A stretch of 64,000 nucleotides of DNA from Aphanomyces cochlioides (taxonomy: Eukaryota > Oomycota > Saprolegniomycetes > Saprolegniales > Verrucalvaceae). Location of the stretch: assembly GCA_019828595.1 (NCBI GenBank), contig JAHQRK010000005.1, forward strand, positions 2,232,001 through 2,296,000, given 5' to 3'. This document shows, piece after piece, positions 10,428 through 20,097 of this stretch; position 1 is the first letter of the stretch; each line of letters opens with the position of its first letter. Under the pieces are notes generated by a model. It searched no databases, was not told where the DNA came from, and worked only from the letters and a program-made list of their open reading frames with translations. The position numbers and the translations under genes are program-made.

Positions 10428-10777
10428 TCAGTCACCTCGACAAGGTTGCTCGACTTTGTGCTTGATGGAAGGCTTGCCATTCACAGTCACCCGTTGCTGA
10501 TTTATGTCTTGGATTTTTCTACTCCCAGGGCCCTTCGCCATCGCATTTTGCTCTTGTTTCAGCATCTCAATGAGTCTTTTCTCCCGGTCCCGCTCCATGT
10601 TGAATCGCATTTCCAAGCGGAGTTTTTCTCGTCCACTTGAAGTGGCTCCCAGTCGTGCAAGGCGGTCATTTTCTTTGGCCAGGCTCTTATTCAGAAGCTG
10701 TGGAATATGTCGTGGAGAACAATCAACACTTAGTCGTCTACCTGGACAAGGTCTTGTGCATCGCTACCCTTCGTCAT
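10428..10777 (-). CDS. Small hypothetical charged helical protein, two exons
   Basis: Exon 1 10742-10777 (MTKGSDAQDLVQ) and exon 2 10428-10697 join across a 44-nt intron (GTAGAC...CCACAG) to give 101 residues. The middle is a highly charged helix (LRLEMRFNMERDREKRLIEM), the tail is basic and polar. No family recognised. It is divergent from the EF-hand gene, which starts 77 bp away, so the two probably share a promoter region. The C-terminal end might continue in a further exon. Confidence 0.5.
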
Positions 10778-10854
10778 GAGCAGTTTCAACGAGCAAAGGG
10801 ACTGCAACTAAATTTAGCCATGACGCTGGAGCTGACCATTTTTTTATTACAGCC

Positions 10855-11568
10855 ATGGCGGATGACGGCGACTCGAAAGGCATGATTGCACAAGAGGAGC
10901 GTGAGCTCCGTCGTGTGTTTGAGCACTTGGCAGGATATCGACAAAAGAAGAAATTGAGTCACATGATCACGACACTCAAGGAACGCAAGAGTCAATTGGA
11001 ATTCAGCAACTCCAACTTTAGCAGCAACAGTGCGCCAATTTTTGACGCCGCGGGGAAGAAAATGACGCAGCCTGAAATCGTCAGCGAGCTCAAAGAGGTT
11101 GAAAAACAAATTGAAGCCCATCAAGCTGAGCTCTCCATGCTCAATTCGACTGCCAATCCATCAGCGAAACACATCAAGAGCGAAGATTTGTTTGATGCAA
11201 TCAAAGCGTTGGGCAAAGTGTGCACGAAGAAAGAAATCAGCGACATGATCTGGGAAGCCGATGAAAACTTGGATAATGCTGTCGATTGGGACGAACTACG
11301 AGCCATGTTCAATCGCAATTTACTCGACAGAACCGAGCTTGAGCCCGTGAATCTGTTCAACGTGGTCCAGTTTATGACGTACGACAAAAAGATGTGCGGA
11401 ACCATTACTGCCGACGACACCATGGCGATTCTCTTTGCTCGATATGGCCAGTCTCAATTGGAAACGAAGATGAAGACGCTCTTTGGTGACAGCGACGAGT
11501 TGAGCTTCATCAACTACCTCGAGCGTGTCGGAAAACAACGCAAGACCACAACGAACGGTAAAAGCTGA
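10855..11568 (+). CDS. EF-hand calcium-binding protein
   Basis: A single-exon gene of 237 residues. An N-terminal helical/coiled-coil region (residues 15-100) precedes a pair of EF-hands. Loop 1 at about residues 136-147 (DENLDNAVDWDE) has all the canonical acidic positions. Loop 2 at about 177-188 (DKKMCGTITADD) is degenerate, with Cys at a ligand position. I recall similar architecture in conserved flagellate proteins, so a ciliary or cytoskeletal role is possible but only inferred. The ATG follows a pyrimidine-rich TTTTTTTATTACAG, so a 5' UTR intron may end just before it. Confidence 0.75.
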   Translation: MADDGDSKGMIAQEERELRRVFEHLAGYRQKKKLSHMITTLKERKSQLEFSNSNFSSNSAPIFDAAGKKMTQPEIVSELKEVEKQIEAHQAELSMLNSTANPSAKHIKSEDLFDAIKALGKVCTKKEISDMIWEADENLDNAVDWDELRAMFNRNLLDRTELEPVNLFNVVQFMTYDKKMCGTITADDTMAILFARYGQSQLETKMKTLFGDSDELSFINYLERVGKQRKTTTNGKS

Positions 11569-11962
11569 CATTTTTCACTCCACAAGGCACTTGCATGTCA
11601 TCCTAATACATGTATATTGGCTGCACCACTGAGGATGTTGTCGTTCTTTTCACCATCGGTGGCTTCTATCGCTTGGTAATGGAGAAGGGAACACTGAAGT
11701 AATGCTAGGATATTGAGATGAGGATCAGGCGCTACGTTGACGTAGACACTGTGGGCTCGCAAGCGCGGCATCTCTCATACTTGTCGGCAGTCTAGAACAA
11801 GTTTAGTCTCTCCATGGTTGCTGAGGGAGGCCTCTGTGGTTCATGAGAGGGATCCTGTCGGTGAAGATGATGTTTGGAGGACGATGGGATCACCGATTTG
11901 TCAAAATGGGCAATCGATATTCCATGGATCTTTCTTGGTAGACGAACGGACACATTTCAAGA
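11569..11962. other. Intergenic, EF-hand to glycosyltransferase
   Basis: Contains the 3' flank of the EF-hand gene and the promoter of the glycosyltransferase. No ATCCGGAT element and no gene seen. Confidence 0.4.
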
Positions 11963-13111
11963 ATGACGCATCTCTCGTGGCTGCTTGTGCTTGTTCTCGT
12001 GGCGCAAATCATACCATCGACTCGGGGGGAAGAAAAAGACACGCGCTACAAGGAGAACGCCAAGCAGTATACGATTCCAGCCAACGCGTCGGCCCTTGAG
12101 GTGGCGCTTGGACCTCATCTGCCAGCGTTACAGCTCGTATCTGTGTACCAAAGCCAAAAGTCAAGGTCGCTTCGAGTGCTTTGTTGGGTCAATACGTACA
12201 ACTCAACACATGATCGAGCCAAAACCATCAAGGAAACATGGGGACGACGATGCGATAAATTGCTGTTTATGAGCAATGTGGAAGATCCGACTATCCCAAC
12301 TGTCCATGTGGTTGCCCCGCCGACGCATGACCACCTGTGGCAGAAGCACAGACACGTCGTGCGTCTTCTTGCTCGCGAATTTGACTCACAAGCGTACGAT
12401 TGGATTTTCAAGTGCGACGACGATACGTATGTGCTGATGGACAATCTCAAATACTTTTTATCGCGAAAAGATCTGGCCCAACCAGCATTATATGGTCACA
12501 GGATGACGTTGCAGCCGTGGGAAATGCAAAGAGCGTTTGGGGACAAGTCGGCCTTGCCTCGGGAGTACCGGTATGACCGATCCAGTGCAATTCTAAATGT
12601 CTTTGTAGATATTTCATTCGACAAGTTACAGCTGAGACCAAGCAACAAGGCATAAACAATGTTCCGCCGCTTCTTCTAACACGTCGTAGGTGGTTTGTAC
12701 TACACGCCTGGTGGAGCTGGATATGCGTTCAACCACGAGTATTTAATGCGTTTGGTTTCAAATTTGGACGAGCCGTATTGCCTTCCAGATGCAATTGTCC
12801 CCGACGACTGGGCAGTGTCGTTTTGTATGTATCACGATCATGTTGCCCCAGCCGACACGCGAGACGAATATGATCGCGAGCGATTTCATCAGTATTCTCC
12901 AGAACAAGTGTATTTTTGGCCGCAAGATGAACATGCGTACGATCATGCACGGCACAAATCCATTTATGAAGTGCAAAATTGGTTCTCGGATCATTACGGC
13001 ATCGGCTGGAAGAATGGGACGGAATGCTGCGCGGTTGATTCAATTAGTTTCCATTACGTGAAGAATATGTCGTTGCTCGAAGCGTACTTTTATCCCACAG
13101 CTAAACAATAA
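11963..13111 (+). CDS. Core-1 beta-1,3-galactosyltransferase-like enzyme (GT31)
   Basis: Exons 11963-12570, 12609-12649 and 12690-13111 join to 356 residues. The protein opens with a hydrophobic secretory signal (WLLVLVLVAQII), so it acts in the ER/Golgi lumen. Core-1 GalT motifs follow in order: the metal-binding DDD in CDDDTYV (about residues 152-154), PGGAGYAFN, DDWAVSFCMY followed by ADTRDEYDRERFH, and CCAVDSISFHYV. This enzyme type adds galactose to O-linked GalNAc; the acceptor in an oomycete is unknown. The second intron (12650-12689) has a GC donor (AAG|GCATAA), a TTCTAAC branch-like site and a GTAG acceptor; the 38-nt first intron is GT-AG. Potential N-glycosylation sites (NAS, NST) fit a lumenal protein. 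Confidence 0.85.
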
Positions 13112-15741
13112 GAACAAAGCATCAATAAGAACCTCATCATGCAACTGAATTCGCAGAGGTCGAGTACTTTGCCGCAATTAAGTATGAACAGCCATCGATA
13201 ATCGTTTGGTGCTTTCTCGCAATTTACGATGGAGACTGTTCGTTTGCGTAATTCTCCCATAAAGAATCCACTGTCTCATGCAGCGAGGAGCAAATACAAG
13301 AGGGAGATAAAATACTTGGTCATCCTTCGAATGAAGAGGTTCAGGATCAACCATCTGAACGTCAGGATTTACACTCTTTTCGAGTGCGACTACCAACGCT
13401 ATCGAATTGATCGTAGATTCTGAAAGAACAGTAGACTTGCTTCTTCCATAGATATCCACGGGAATAAGACCACCAAAAAGCCAATTTGGAGCGATGAGAG
13501 GCGTTTGTTTTCTGAGCTAAACCGATCAACTTGCTTTGAATTCACAAAATGACATTGGAGTTGTGAGGATAAAGAAGGGACTATATTTGGCCATGCCAAA
13601 TTGAGGTTTTCTCGATGCCCCGACATAATCCACCATGTCTCTTAAAGCAGCCAATTGCTATTTGCTCGCAATGCCAAACTTGAACTCGCTTCCTCACGTT
13701 TGCACGTTGTGTAAAGAATTTTGTGCAAAATGAATTCCATGGATGACTAGCAAGTAATTCACTCTACCTACTGTGAAGCTGTAAGAGCACAGAGCGATGT
13801 GTTTCGATGAGCAAGGATAACAATGAGGGGTTTTCAACTCGAATTTTCACAAGCTCGGTCAAGTTTTCATGAGAAGATTTCAATTTTCTTGCAAGCAGCA
13901 AATACTTTGAGAAATAGAGCGAAGGGATTAACTCAAGGCTTTCGAATATCATCAATGCACGTCACAATCTGGATACAGATTCTCACTTGCAGCTCATGTT
14001 TTCTCGTGCTCGTTTTGATTTAAATCTTCGCGGTTTACATTGAAATGATTTGTCAAATTGTACCCAAACTATTCTCCCACAAGCATAAATCTAAAATCAT
14101 TTGTCGAGAGCTTAAAAAGAGTGCGTCATACATGAGAGATCCTTGGATGCAATTTGAACGATGATCGATAGAATGCGAGCAAATCACGCTTGAGGTTGAG
14201 CCCGATGATATACGCATCATTTGAGGACTCCAATTATGCGCGAAATGAGGGCATGATATGAAAATTATCCTAGAAAGTCTACGATGATTCCTTTGGACAG
14301 TCCAACAAACACTCAACCGCAGGAAAATTGACACAATACTTGTCTTGGGTGTGTATGGTACACAACAGACCAAAATCATTCAAACTACACGACAGAGAGA
14401 TTTCAGTTCGCAATAATTCAATATCATGGGACTGTTAAAAAGGTTGATAACAATCATTGGAAAGAATTCGGCATTATATTCCTCAACACTTCCCAATTCT
14501 ATACCTCGACCACATCATTGCTTCTCCGCAGGGAGTGAGTCAAACCACGGTCAATTTAGATGAGAGCAAAAATTGAAATGAAGGATGCCACTAAAGAGGG
14601 CCTTGGGATTGCAAATTCAAATAACGATCTGAAATTGCCACGGCCGAATATTGACCAGCGAATGACAAAGGACGGCGTAATCAAGTCAAAGATAATCAGT
14701 AAAATGGACGCTGGAATTCCAGCTGAGAGCGCTTCAACAGGAGAGACGTGACCTCAAGAAAATGACATCCTTAAAAATGCGTCTTTTTTTATTTGTAGCT
14801 AACATGACTTCGTCTTCATAGATAGTCGAAAGGGTACTTGTGCCGATAGATACATACTTGAGATCACAATTGATGCAAAAAGTGAAGCAAAGGATATCCA
14901 CACATTTGCATAAGAAAATACTTTTTGAACGAATCGTACATCCAACGAAATACATGTCTTCAGATAACAAATCAGCCATCGATAATACCAAAATTCTTCA
15001 AAGTATAATAACGTCAAAAAATGCATCCATTCGGCGTCATCCAAACCAACACAGCTTTTGCCATCAAGATTGTGAGAAATTTATCTGAGAGAGGTGTCTG
15101 GCTTCGGATTATTATTGAATGAGCATTATATCGAGTGACAATTTCAAATACCATCGGTGGTCTCTTGGAGTAGATAAAATCAGGCAAGAGTGGAGCCGAA
15201 GTAAAATTAAATCGGTTCATGATAATGGCAGCCAAAGGTTACAAAGAAAATCCATTGCAGACAAAGGAACCCCTTGACGCTCACCATGAATGGATGATTC
15301 AATAAAAAATCTGTGTGCGGTTCAATTTCAAAAAAATTTCAGAATATTGTGGAATCCATTTCACTTGATGCGATGGCGCAAAGCTGCGAAGTATGGCAAT
15401 GGTCATGGAATCTTCAGCTATGGTGGTATACAAGTGTCCCTTGAAAATGGCCCCTATATACTCGCATCTTTACAATTTGGAGTTTGGCTTCCTTGCCAAT
15501 TGCAAATTATTCATTGCGTCGATCTGGTTTATCGCTTATTTGTATTGGCTTCAGGATTCATCACAATATTTCTTCCTCCATATCCTGGAGCGGGGTCGCG
15601 CCACAGCAGACAAAAAGCGCGCAAGATCTGTCCACTGGATATAAAGCACCTTGTTCACTGATCTTCTTCTTTGAAAAGTCGCTCTTTGTCGCGCCGTTCT
15701 TACGACTTCTTTGTCAACCATCGAGCTGCTTCGACCTCATA
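13112..15741. pseudogene. 2.6 kb AT-rich stretch with decayed coding fragments
   Basis: No intact gene. On the plus strand around 14055-14390 a frame with protein-like composition (IICRELKKSASYMRDPWM, then LEVEPDDIRI and WTVQQTLNRR) is cut by several in-frame stops. Further fragments with stops and frame changes run to about 15680. This looks like one or more old, decayed genes; I cannot name the family. Minus-strand frames near 13180-13630 are also broken. Confidence 0.35.
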
Positions 15742-15917
15742 ATTGAATTGTGGCGCCTTTTTTGTTCTTGATTGGATTCTATTATCCGGATATCCGGATA
15801 AACTGCAACTTGGACATTTTCGCTGTTGAATTGAATTGTGGCGCCTTTTTTGTTCTTGATTGGATTATATTATCCGGATATCCGGATAAACTGCAACTTG
15901 GGCATTTTCGCAATGGC
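15742..15917 (+). repeat. 88-bp direct tandem duplication carrying double ATCCGGAT palindromes
   Basis: Copies at 15742-15829 and 15830-15917 differ at only a few bases. Each holds a perfect 20-bp palindrome TTATCCGGATATCCGGATAA (15782-15801 and 15870-15889), two fused copies of the promoter element. The second copy ends at the start codon of the next gene (15913), so the promoter has been doubled. Confidence 0.85.
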
Positions 15918-16500
15918 TGGGTATGGCGCGTTGATCCAGCGCCTTGGGGAATCGCCTCTTGAAGCAGGCTCGGTGCTTGAAAAGGTCGAAGATGTGCACG
16001 AAAAGGTGTCCTTGAGTCAGAAGGATCGGTCTGCAATTGTCGAAGAAGCGGTGGAAACGACGATGCGATGTGCTGACTTGCTCGACAAAGCCCTTCGTCT
16101 TGCTCACACTTTCAACAATCAATCCAATCCTGATGACGAGACAGAACATGAGTACGGCCAAGCGGTGCAAGAACTCATTTTGATGGACAAACAAGTCGAC
16201 TCGTTTGCAAAACAGGTCGCTGCGTCCGGTGTGTTTGCCGACGCATCGAGAACGAGCCGAACGCTCCTGTCGGATGCAGATGCAGCGACCAGTACGACAG
16301 CAAAAGATGACAGTGCGTTCCGCGAGTTGTACATGGAAGAATTCACAACAGTATTCGGCGACGAATTGGATCGATTCCGTCAAGACGATGCGTTTGAAGA
16401 GAAGGACGTGAGCTTTTTGATTTCATGCATCCAAACGGGTGCCGACGTCTACTCATCCATGGAGAAGACGCTCTTCACCCAAGCAAACACTAACTCATAG
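15913..16500 (+). CDS. Rsa3-like ribosome assembly protein
   Basis: A single-exon, acidic, helical protein of 195 residues. The C-terminal third (from about residue 135: FRELYMEEFTTVFGDELDRF, then FLISCIQTGADVY) matches the pattern of the Rsa3 domain (Y-x-T-x-FGDDLDxLR followed by a hydrophobic helix and a Gly-Ala turn). Rsa3 acts in nucleolar 60S subunit assembly. The N-terminal region (LLDKALRLAHTFNNQSNPDD) is not something I can place. Assignment rests on this motif alone. The promoter is the doubled palindromic element. It converges on IFT54 with a 22-bp gap. Confidence 0.55.
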   Translation: MAGYGALIQRLGESPLEAGSVLEKVEDVHEKVSLSQKDRSAIVEEAVETTMRCADLLDKALRLAHTFNNQSNPDDETEHEYGQAVQELILMDKQVDSFAKQVAASGVFADASRTSRTLLSDADAATSTTAKDDSAFRELYMEEFTTVFGDELDRFRQDDAFEEKDVSFLISCIQTGADVYSSMEKTLFTQANTNS

Positions 16501-16522
16501 AACTCTTTATATATTCATACGT

Positions 16523-18770
16523 TTACGATGTGACGACCATGCGTAGCAATTGCAGCGTCTTGTCTTCATTCTTGGCAATCGTAGCCTTGAGCGCATTGAT
16601 TTTGTGCACTTGTTCCTTGATTTGTTCCTCGACTTCGACCAACCGAAGCATAAGCGGCTGGAGTGCATCTTCCGATCGTTTCTTCTCTTCTTCCAAGACA
16701 CGGCACTTTACTTCGTACTCTTTCTTCCATCCCTCGAGCTCACGCGCCATAGCGTCCATGTCTTCGAATACATACTCGATGCATTTCCCCACTGGGTTGG
16801 TCGCTTGGCACATTCTTTGAATCGATAGACGAAGCTCTTGGATTTCCGCCGCAGTCGACGTGCCGCCCTTGGTCTTCTCTTTGAATGATTTCCGCCGCTT
16901 GCCCAAGCGAATGCCGCTTCCATTGTTATCTTTTTGCTCATCTTCGTCTTCCTTGGCTTTGCGATTCGCTTCGTCCGCGGCTGACTGATCTTTCAAGATA
17001 TCTCGAATCAATTTGCCATGCGTCGCACCATCGTCCTGTAGCTTGTCTCGGGCATGGTTGTTATTGCTATGGTCGACGTCCTTTGCACCGTCGTTTTCGT
17101 CGTCACTGTCGGCATTGTCGCCATCCTTCATCAATCCCACAGTTGGCGTCACTTTGTCGTCCCGGACAAGTCGACCGACCTCCTTGACGTTCTCCTTGAG
17201 CTTAGGAGGTCGGCGTCGAGCAGTTGTGGGTCGAGCAGTTCGGTTGGCCGTTCCGGGTGCTTTATTAATCTCGTCGTCGTGCTCTGCCGACTTGGCATCG
17301 CTCTTCAGGTCGCCATCTTCGTCTTGAGCAGTCAATGCCATGGCTCGAATGGGTCCAGCATCTTGAGCTTTGGCTTGCATCTTGGACTCCGCCTTTGTCT
17401 CGGCTTGTGGTGGTGCTGCGTTTGCATCGTCTCGAGGGGAAGACGACGCAGGTGCTGGCGTCGATGCTGCTGGCGCAATTGACGACGAGCGTTTAGACTT
17501 GGCTTCAGCAGAGTGAACTGGTCGCGTGTCGCCGCTCAAGACGCGTTGAACTGCCGTAGTCGAGTTTCCACTACAATCACAATGACATGGCGTCGACCTC
17601 TGGTGAACTTACGACTTTGCAGCCAAGATCAAGAGCTGCAGAAACTTGTTCGTGTCGTCGGGCTCTAGGCCAGCAACAATCTTTGCTGGCTTGGCTTCGA
17701 CCTCAATGTTGAGCTGGCATCCCACGCAATGAATAATCTTGTCGAGGTAGTCGATCTTGGGCTGTTTCTCCTTGATGTTGTTCGAGTCGAGCTCGTCCGG
17801 CGTGTAGAGACCATCGGCAAATCCCGTCACGCGCGTCACTTCAGAAACGATGTCATGGAGAAACCGGAACGGAGGCTTGCTGAGCAACTTGGCCGACATT
17901 TTCGGTTTAGCAATCACGCTTTCGACCACCTCCTTTGTCCGTTCGACGTCGCCGTTGCACGCTTGGATATGCGCAGACAACTCATCGTTGTTGTCGCGTA
18001 CTGGATTACTCTTGCTGCTTGGTCGACTCGAGCTTTCAGACGACGATGGATTTGCAGGGCGACTCGAGCTCTCCGCGGAGGACGGTTTCGGCTCACTGTT
18101 TTGAATGCTAGGTCGACGCGCGGGTTCTTCCTCACGTTTGGGAGCTTCACTTGGCTGCTCACGCACTTTTTCTTCCCTGGCTTGCTTGGCCTAAGCAGAT
18201 GTAAGCCTTTGAAATGATTGGCAAGGGACAACGTACGCGAGCTTTCTCTTCGGCTTTGGCTTTCTCATCAGCGTCGCTTTGTTTCGGTTCGTCGATTTTG
18301 GTTTCGGTAGCACCTCCCGCTCCACCTCCACCACCCATAGCTGCAAGGGTTTCTGGCAGGGGGGGATACGCCGCAAGAGTCTTTTCGACGGCACCGGACC
18401 AATCTAGCCCCGAGTTGGCTGCCGCGAGCGCCATCTCGGTGAGGAATAGGTTCGTGTTTTCCGGCTCCAGACCCGCCACAATTTTCGCAGACCGGACATC
18501 AACCTCTTTGCCGTGACATTGCCCCGTGTAGTAGATCATCTTGTCCAAGAATTGGAGCTTCTGATGCTTCTCCTTGACATTCGCCGAGTCGAGCTCAAAG
18601 TCTGTGTAGAGACCTTTGCCAAACCCAGTCGACGCAATGAGCGCCGTGAAGATATCATGGAGAAATCGAAAAGGAGGTTTCTGGAGGAGCTTTTCAGCTA
18701 GCTTTGGCTTGGCAAACAGCGGCTGGAGCGTCTCCTGCGTCTTCTTGATCAGCTCGTTCAAGTCGCCCAT
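16523..18770 (-). CDS. IFT54: Intraflagellar transport protein IFT54/TRAF3IP1 with two N-terminal domains
   Basis: Exons 18237-18770, 17613-18190 and 16523-17570 on the minus strand join in frame (introns 46 and 42 nt) to 719 residues. IFT54 is an IFT-B subunit that carries cargo and binds microtubules in cilia. Its N-terminal calponin-homology-like domain appears twice: residues ~1-130 (LLQKPPFRFLHDIFTALIA, TGFGKGLYT, AKIVAGLEPENTN) and ~265-370 (LLSKPPFRFLHDIVSEV, TGFADGLYT, AKIVAGLEPDDTN). Between them are Ala/Gly-rich and Ser/Arg-rich linkers. The middle is disordered and charged, and the last ~130 residues form the family's C-terminal coiled coil (IEYVFEDMDAMARELEGWKK). The human protein has one such N-terminal domain. 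Confidence 0.9.
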
Positions 18771-19299
18771 CTGAGAAATCGAATGATGCTTGGCCGAAAG
18801 GTCACAGTGGAAGGAAGCATCCGACATTATCCGGATAGAGTACGGATAACGGGACATCTGCTTTATCCGGACAATGATTGCTGACAGAAGCTCCATTGTG
18901 CATCAAGTTCTGCTGTTCCTGCATCCTTCATTGCCCCTGCTAAGTGAGAATTATCATGTGGGCAATAGCGATGAGAGTGCGCGTCCACGCCTGTTTTTTG
19001 CGTGGCCGCCATGGATGTAGCCGTATCCGGATGAACCACACACGTTTATGGGACAAGATCGATCATATCGACTCGTATCAAGCATCCCAAAGACTACGGG
19101 ATGGTACAATTGTAAGTTGTCTCTATCATTAGTTGAATCACTTGCCTCTATCCTATATGGAACTCTCGCTGTTGTTGGTTACGATTGCTTTGCTTGGTGC
19201 GGTGTAGACATTATCCGGGATTTTTTTATGTTATCCGGATAAATTGTGGAAAATGAGCCACAGGAGGGGAACAATTCAGTCACTGCTGCGCTAAGGCGT
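18771..19299. promoter_or_regulatory. Divergent IFT54 / Imp1-like promoter with ATCCGGAT elements
   Basis: Elements seen: ATTATCCGGATAG (18826-18838), TACGGATAAC (18841-18850), TTTATCCGGACAA (18862-18874), GTATCCGGATG (19023-19033), TTATCCGGGA (19211-19220) and the perfect palindrome TTATCCGGATAA (19231-19242), 57 nt before the peptidase ATG. No gene in between. Confidence 0.6.
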
Positions 19300-19848
19300 A
19301 TGTCGGCGTACGAATATGTCCGGGTGGCTGGCGGTCTGGCGCGATTTGGGAGCTTAGTATTCTGCGCGATGCAGCTTGGAGACATTGTTCTGTGCGTGGG
19401 TCCAAGTATGCTACCCACTTTGAATGAACACGGCGATGTCGTTCTCCTCGACAAAGTAACCCCACATTGGCGCAAGCTGAGGAACGGAGAGATTGTCATT
19501 GCCCACTCGCCGACCAGTTATCGACAGACAGTATGCAAACGCATCGTTGCTTCCGAAGGCGAAACGATCGGCCTTAAACACCGATACAACTCGAACAGAA
19601 TTGAGCTCAAGACTGTGCCAAAAGGACACGTGTGGCTTGAAGGCGACAACAAGCGCGATTCTCATGACTCGCGATTCTATGGCGCTGTGCCATATGCGAT
19701 GATCCAAGGACGCGTGGTCTGTCGGGTACGTTTTCCTTGCTCGATGTTGTTTGTCTGATTTGTACGTTCAAAGATTTGGCCATTGACTCAAATCGGATTT
19801 TTCGACACGATTTCGACACCCATTGCCGTCGCGACGACTGATCAATAA
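19300..19848 (+). CDS. IMP1: Mitochondrial inner membrane protease subunit 1-like (S26 peptidase)
   Basis: Exons 19300-19725 and 19774-19848 (48-nt intron) give 166 residues, the usual Imp1 size. Imp1 cleaves sorting signals of proteins delivered to the mitochondrial intermembrane space. The S26 catalytic pair is visible: nucleophile Ser36 in GPSMLPTL and general-base Lys80 in VCKRIVASEGE. The later box GHVWLEGDN followed by SHDSRFYG, and the C-terminal IWPL, are family motifs. An N-terminal hydrophobic segment precedes the Ser. The first in-frame ATG is at 19300. Confidence 0.88.
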
Positions 19849-19993
19849 CGATTAGTATGCTAGATATCTTGATTCGATTGCTGAAATGGAAAGTGCGATC
19901 GTACACCGTCACTCACATTGTATTGTTCTCGAGCTTCTCGTTGATCTCGAGGTCATGAGCCACGTCATGCAACCAGAAGAAATTGATTGGCGA

Positions 19994-20032
19994 TCTCCGG
20001 ATATGATTATCCGGATGCAATGTCCGGATAAA
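19994..20032. promoter_or_regulatory. ATCCGGAT cluster upstream of cysteinyl-tRNA synthetase
   Basis: Three copies in 39 bp: TCTCCGGATAT, ATTATCCGGATG and TGTCCGGATAAA, 66-104 nt before the ATG at 20098. The centres are spaced at about 13 bp. Confidence 0.6.
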
Positions 20033-20097
20033 CCATTCTGTATACCTGGTGTTCCATGCACAAAGGTTTCCATTTGAAATTTCCCCAAGGAAGGAAG

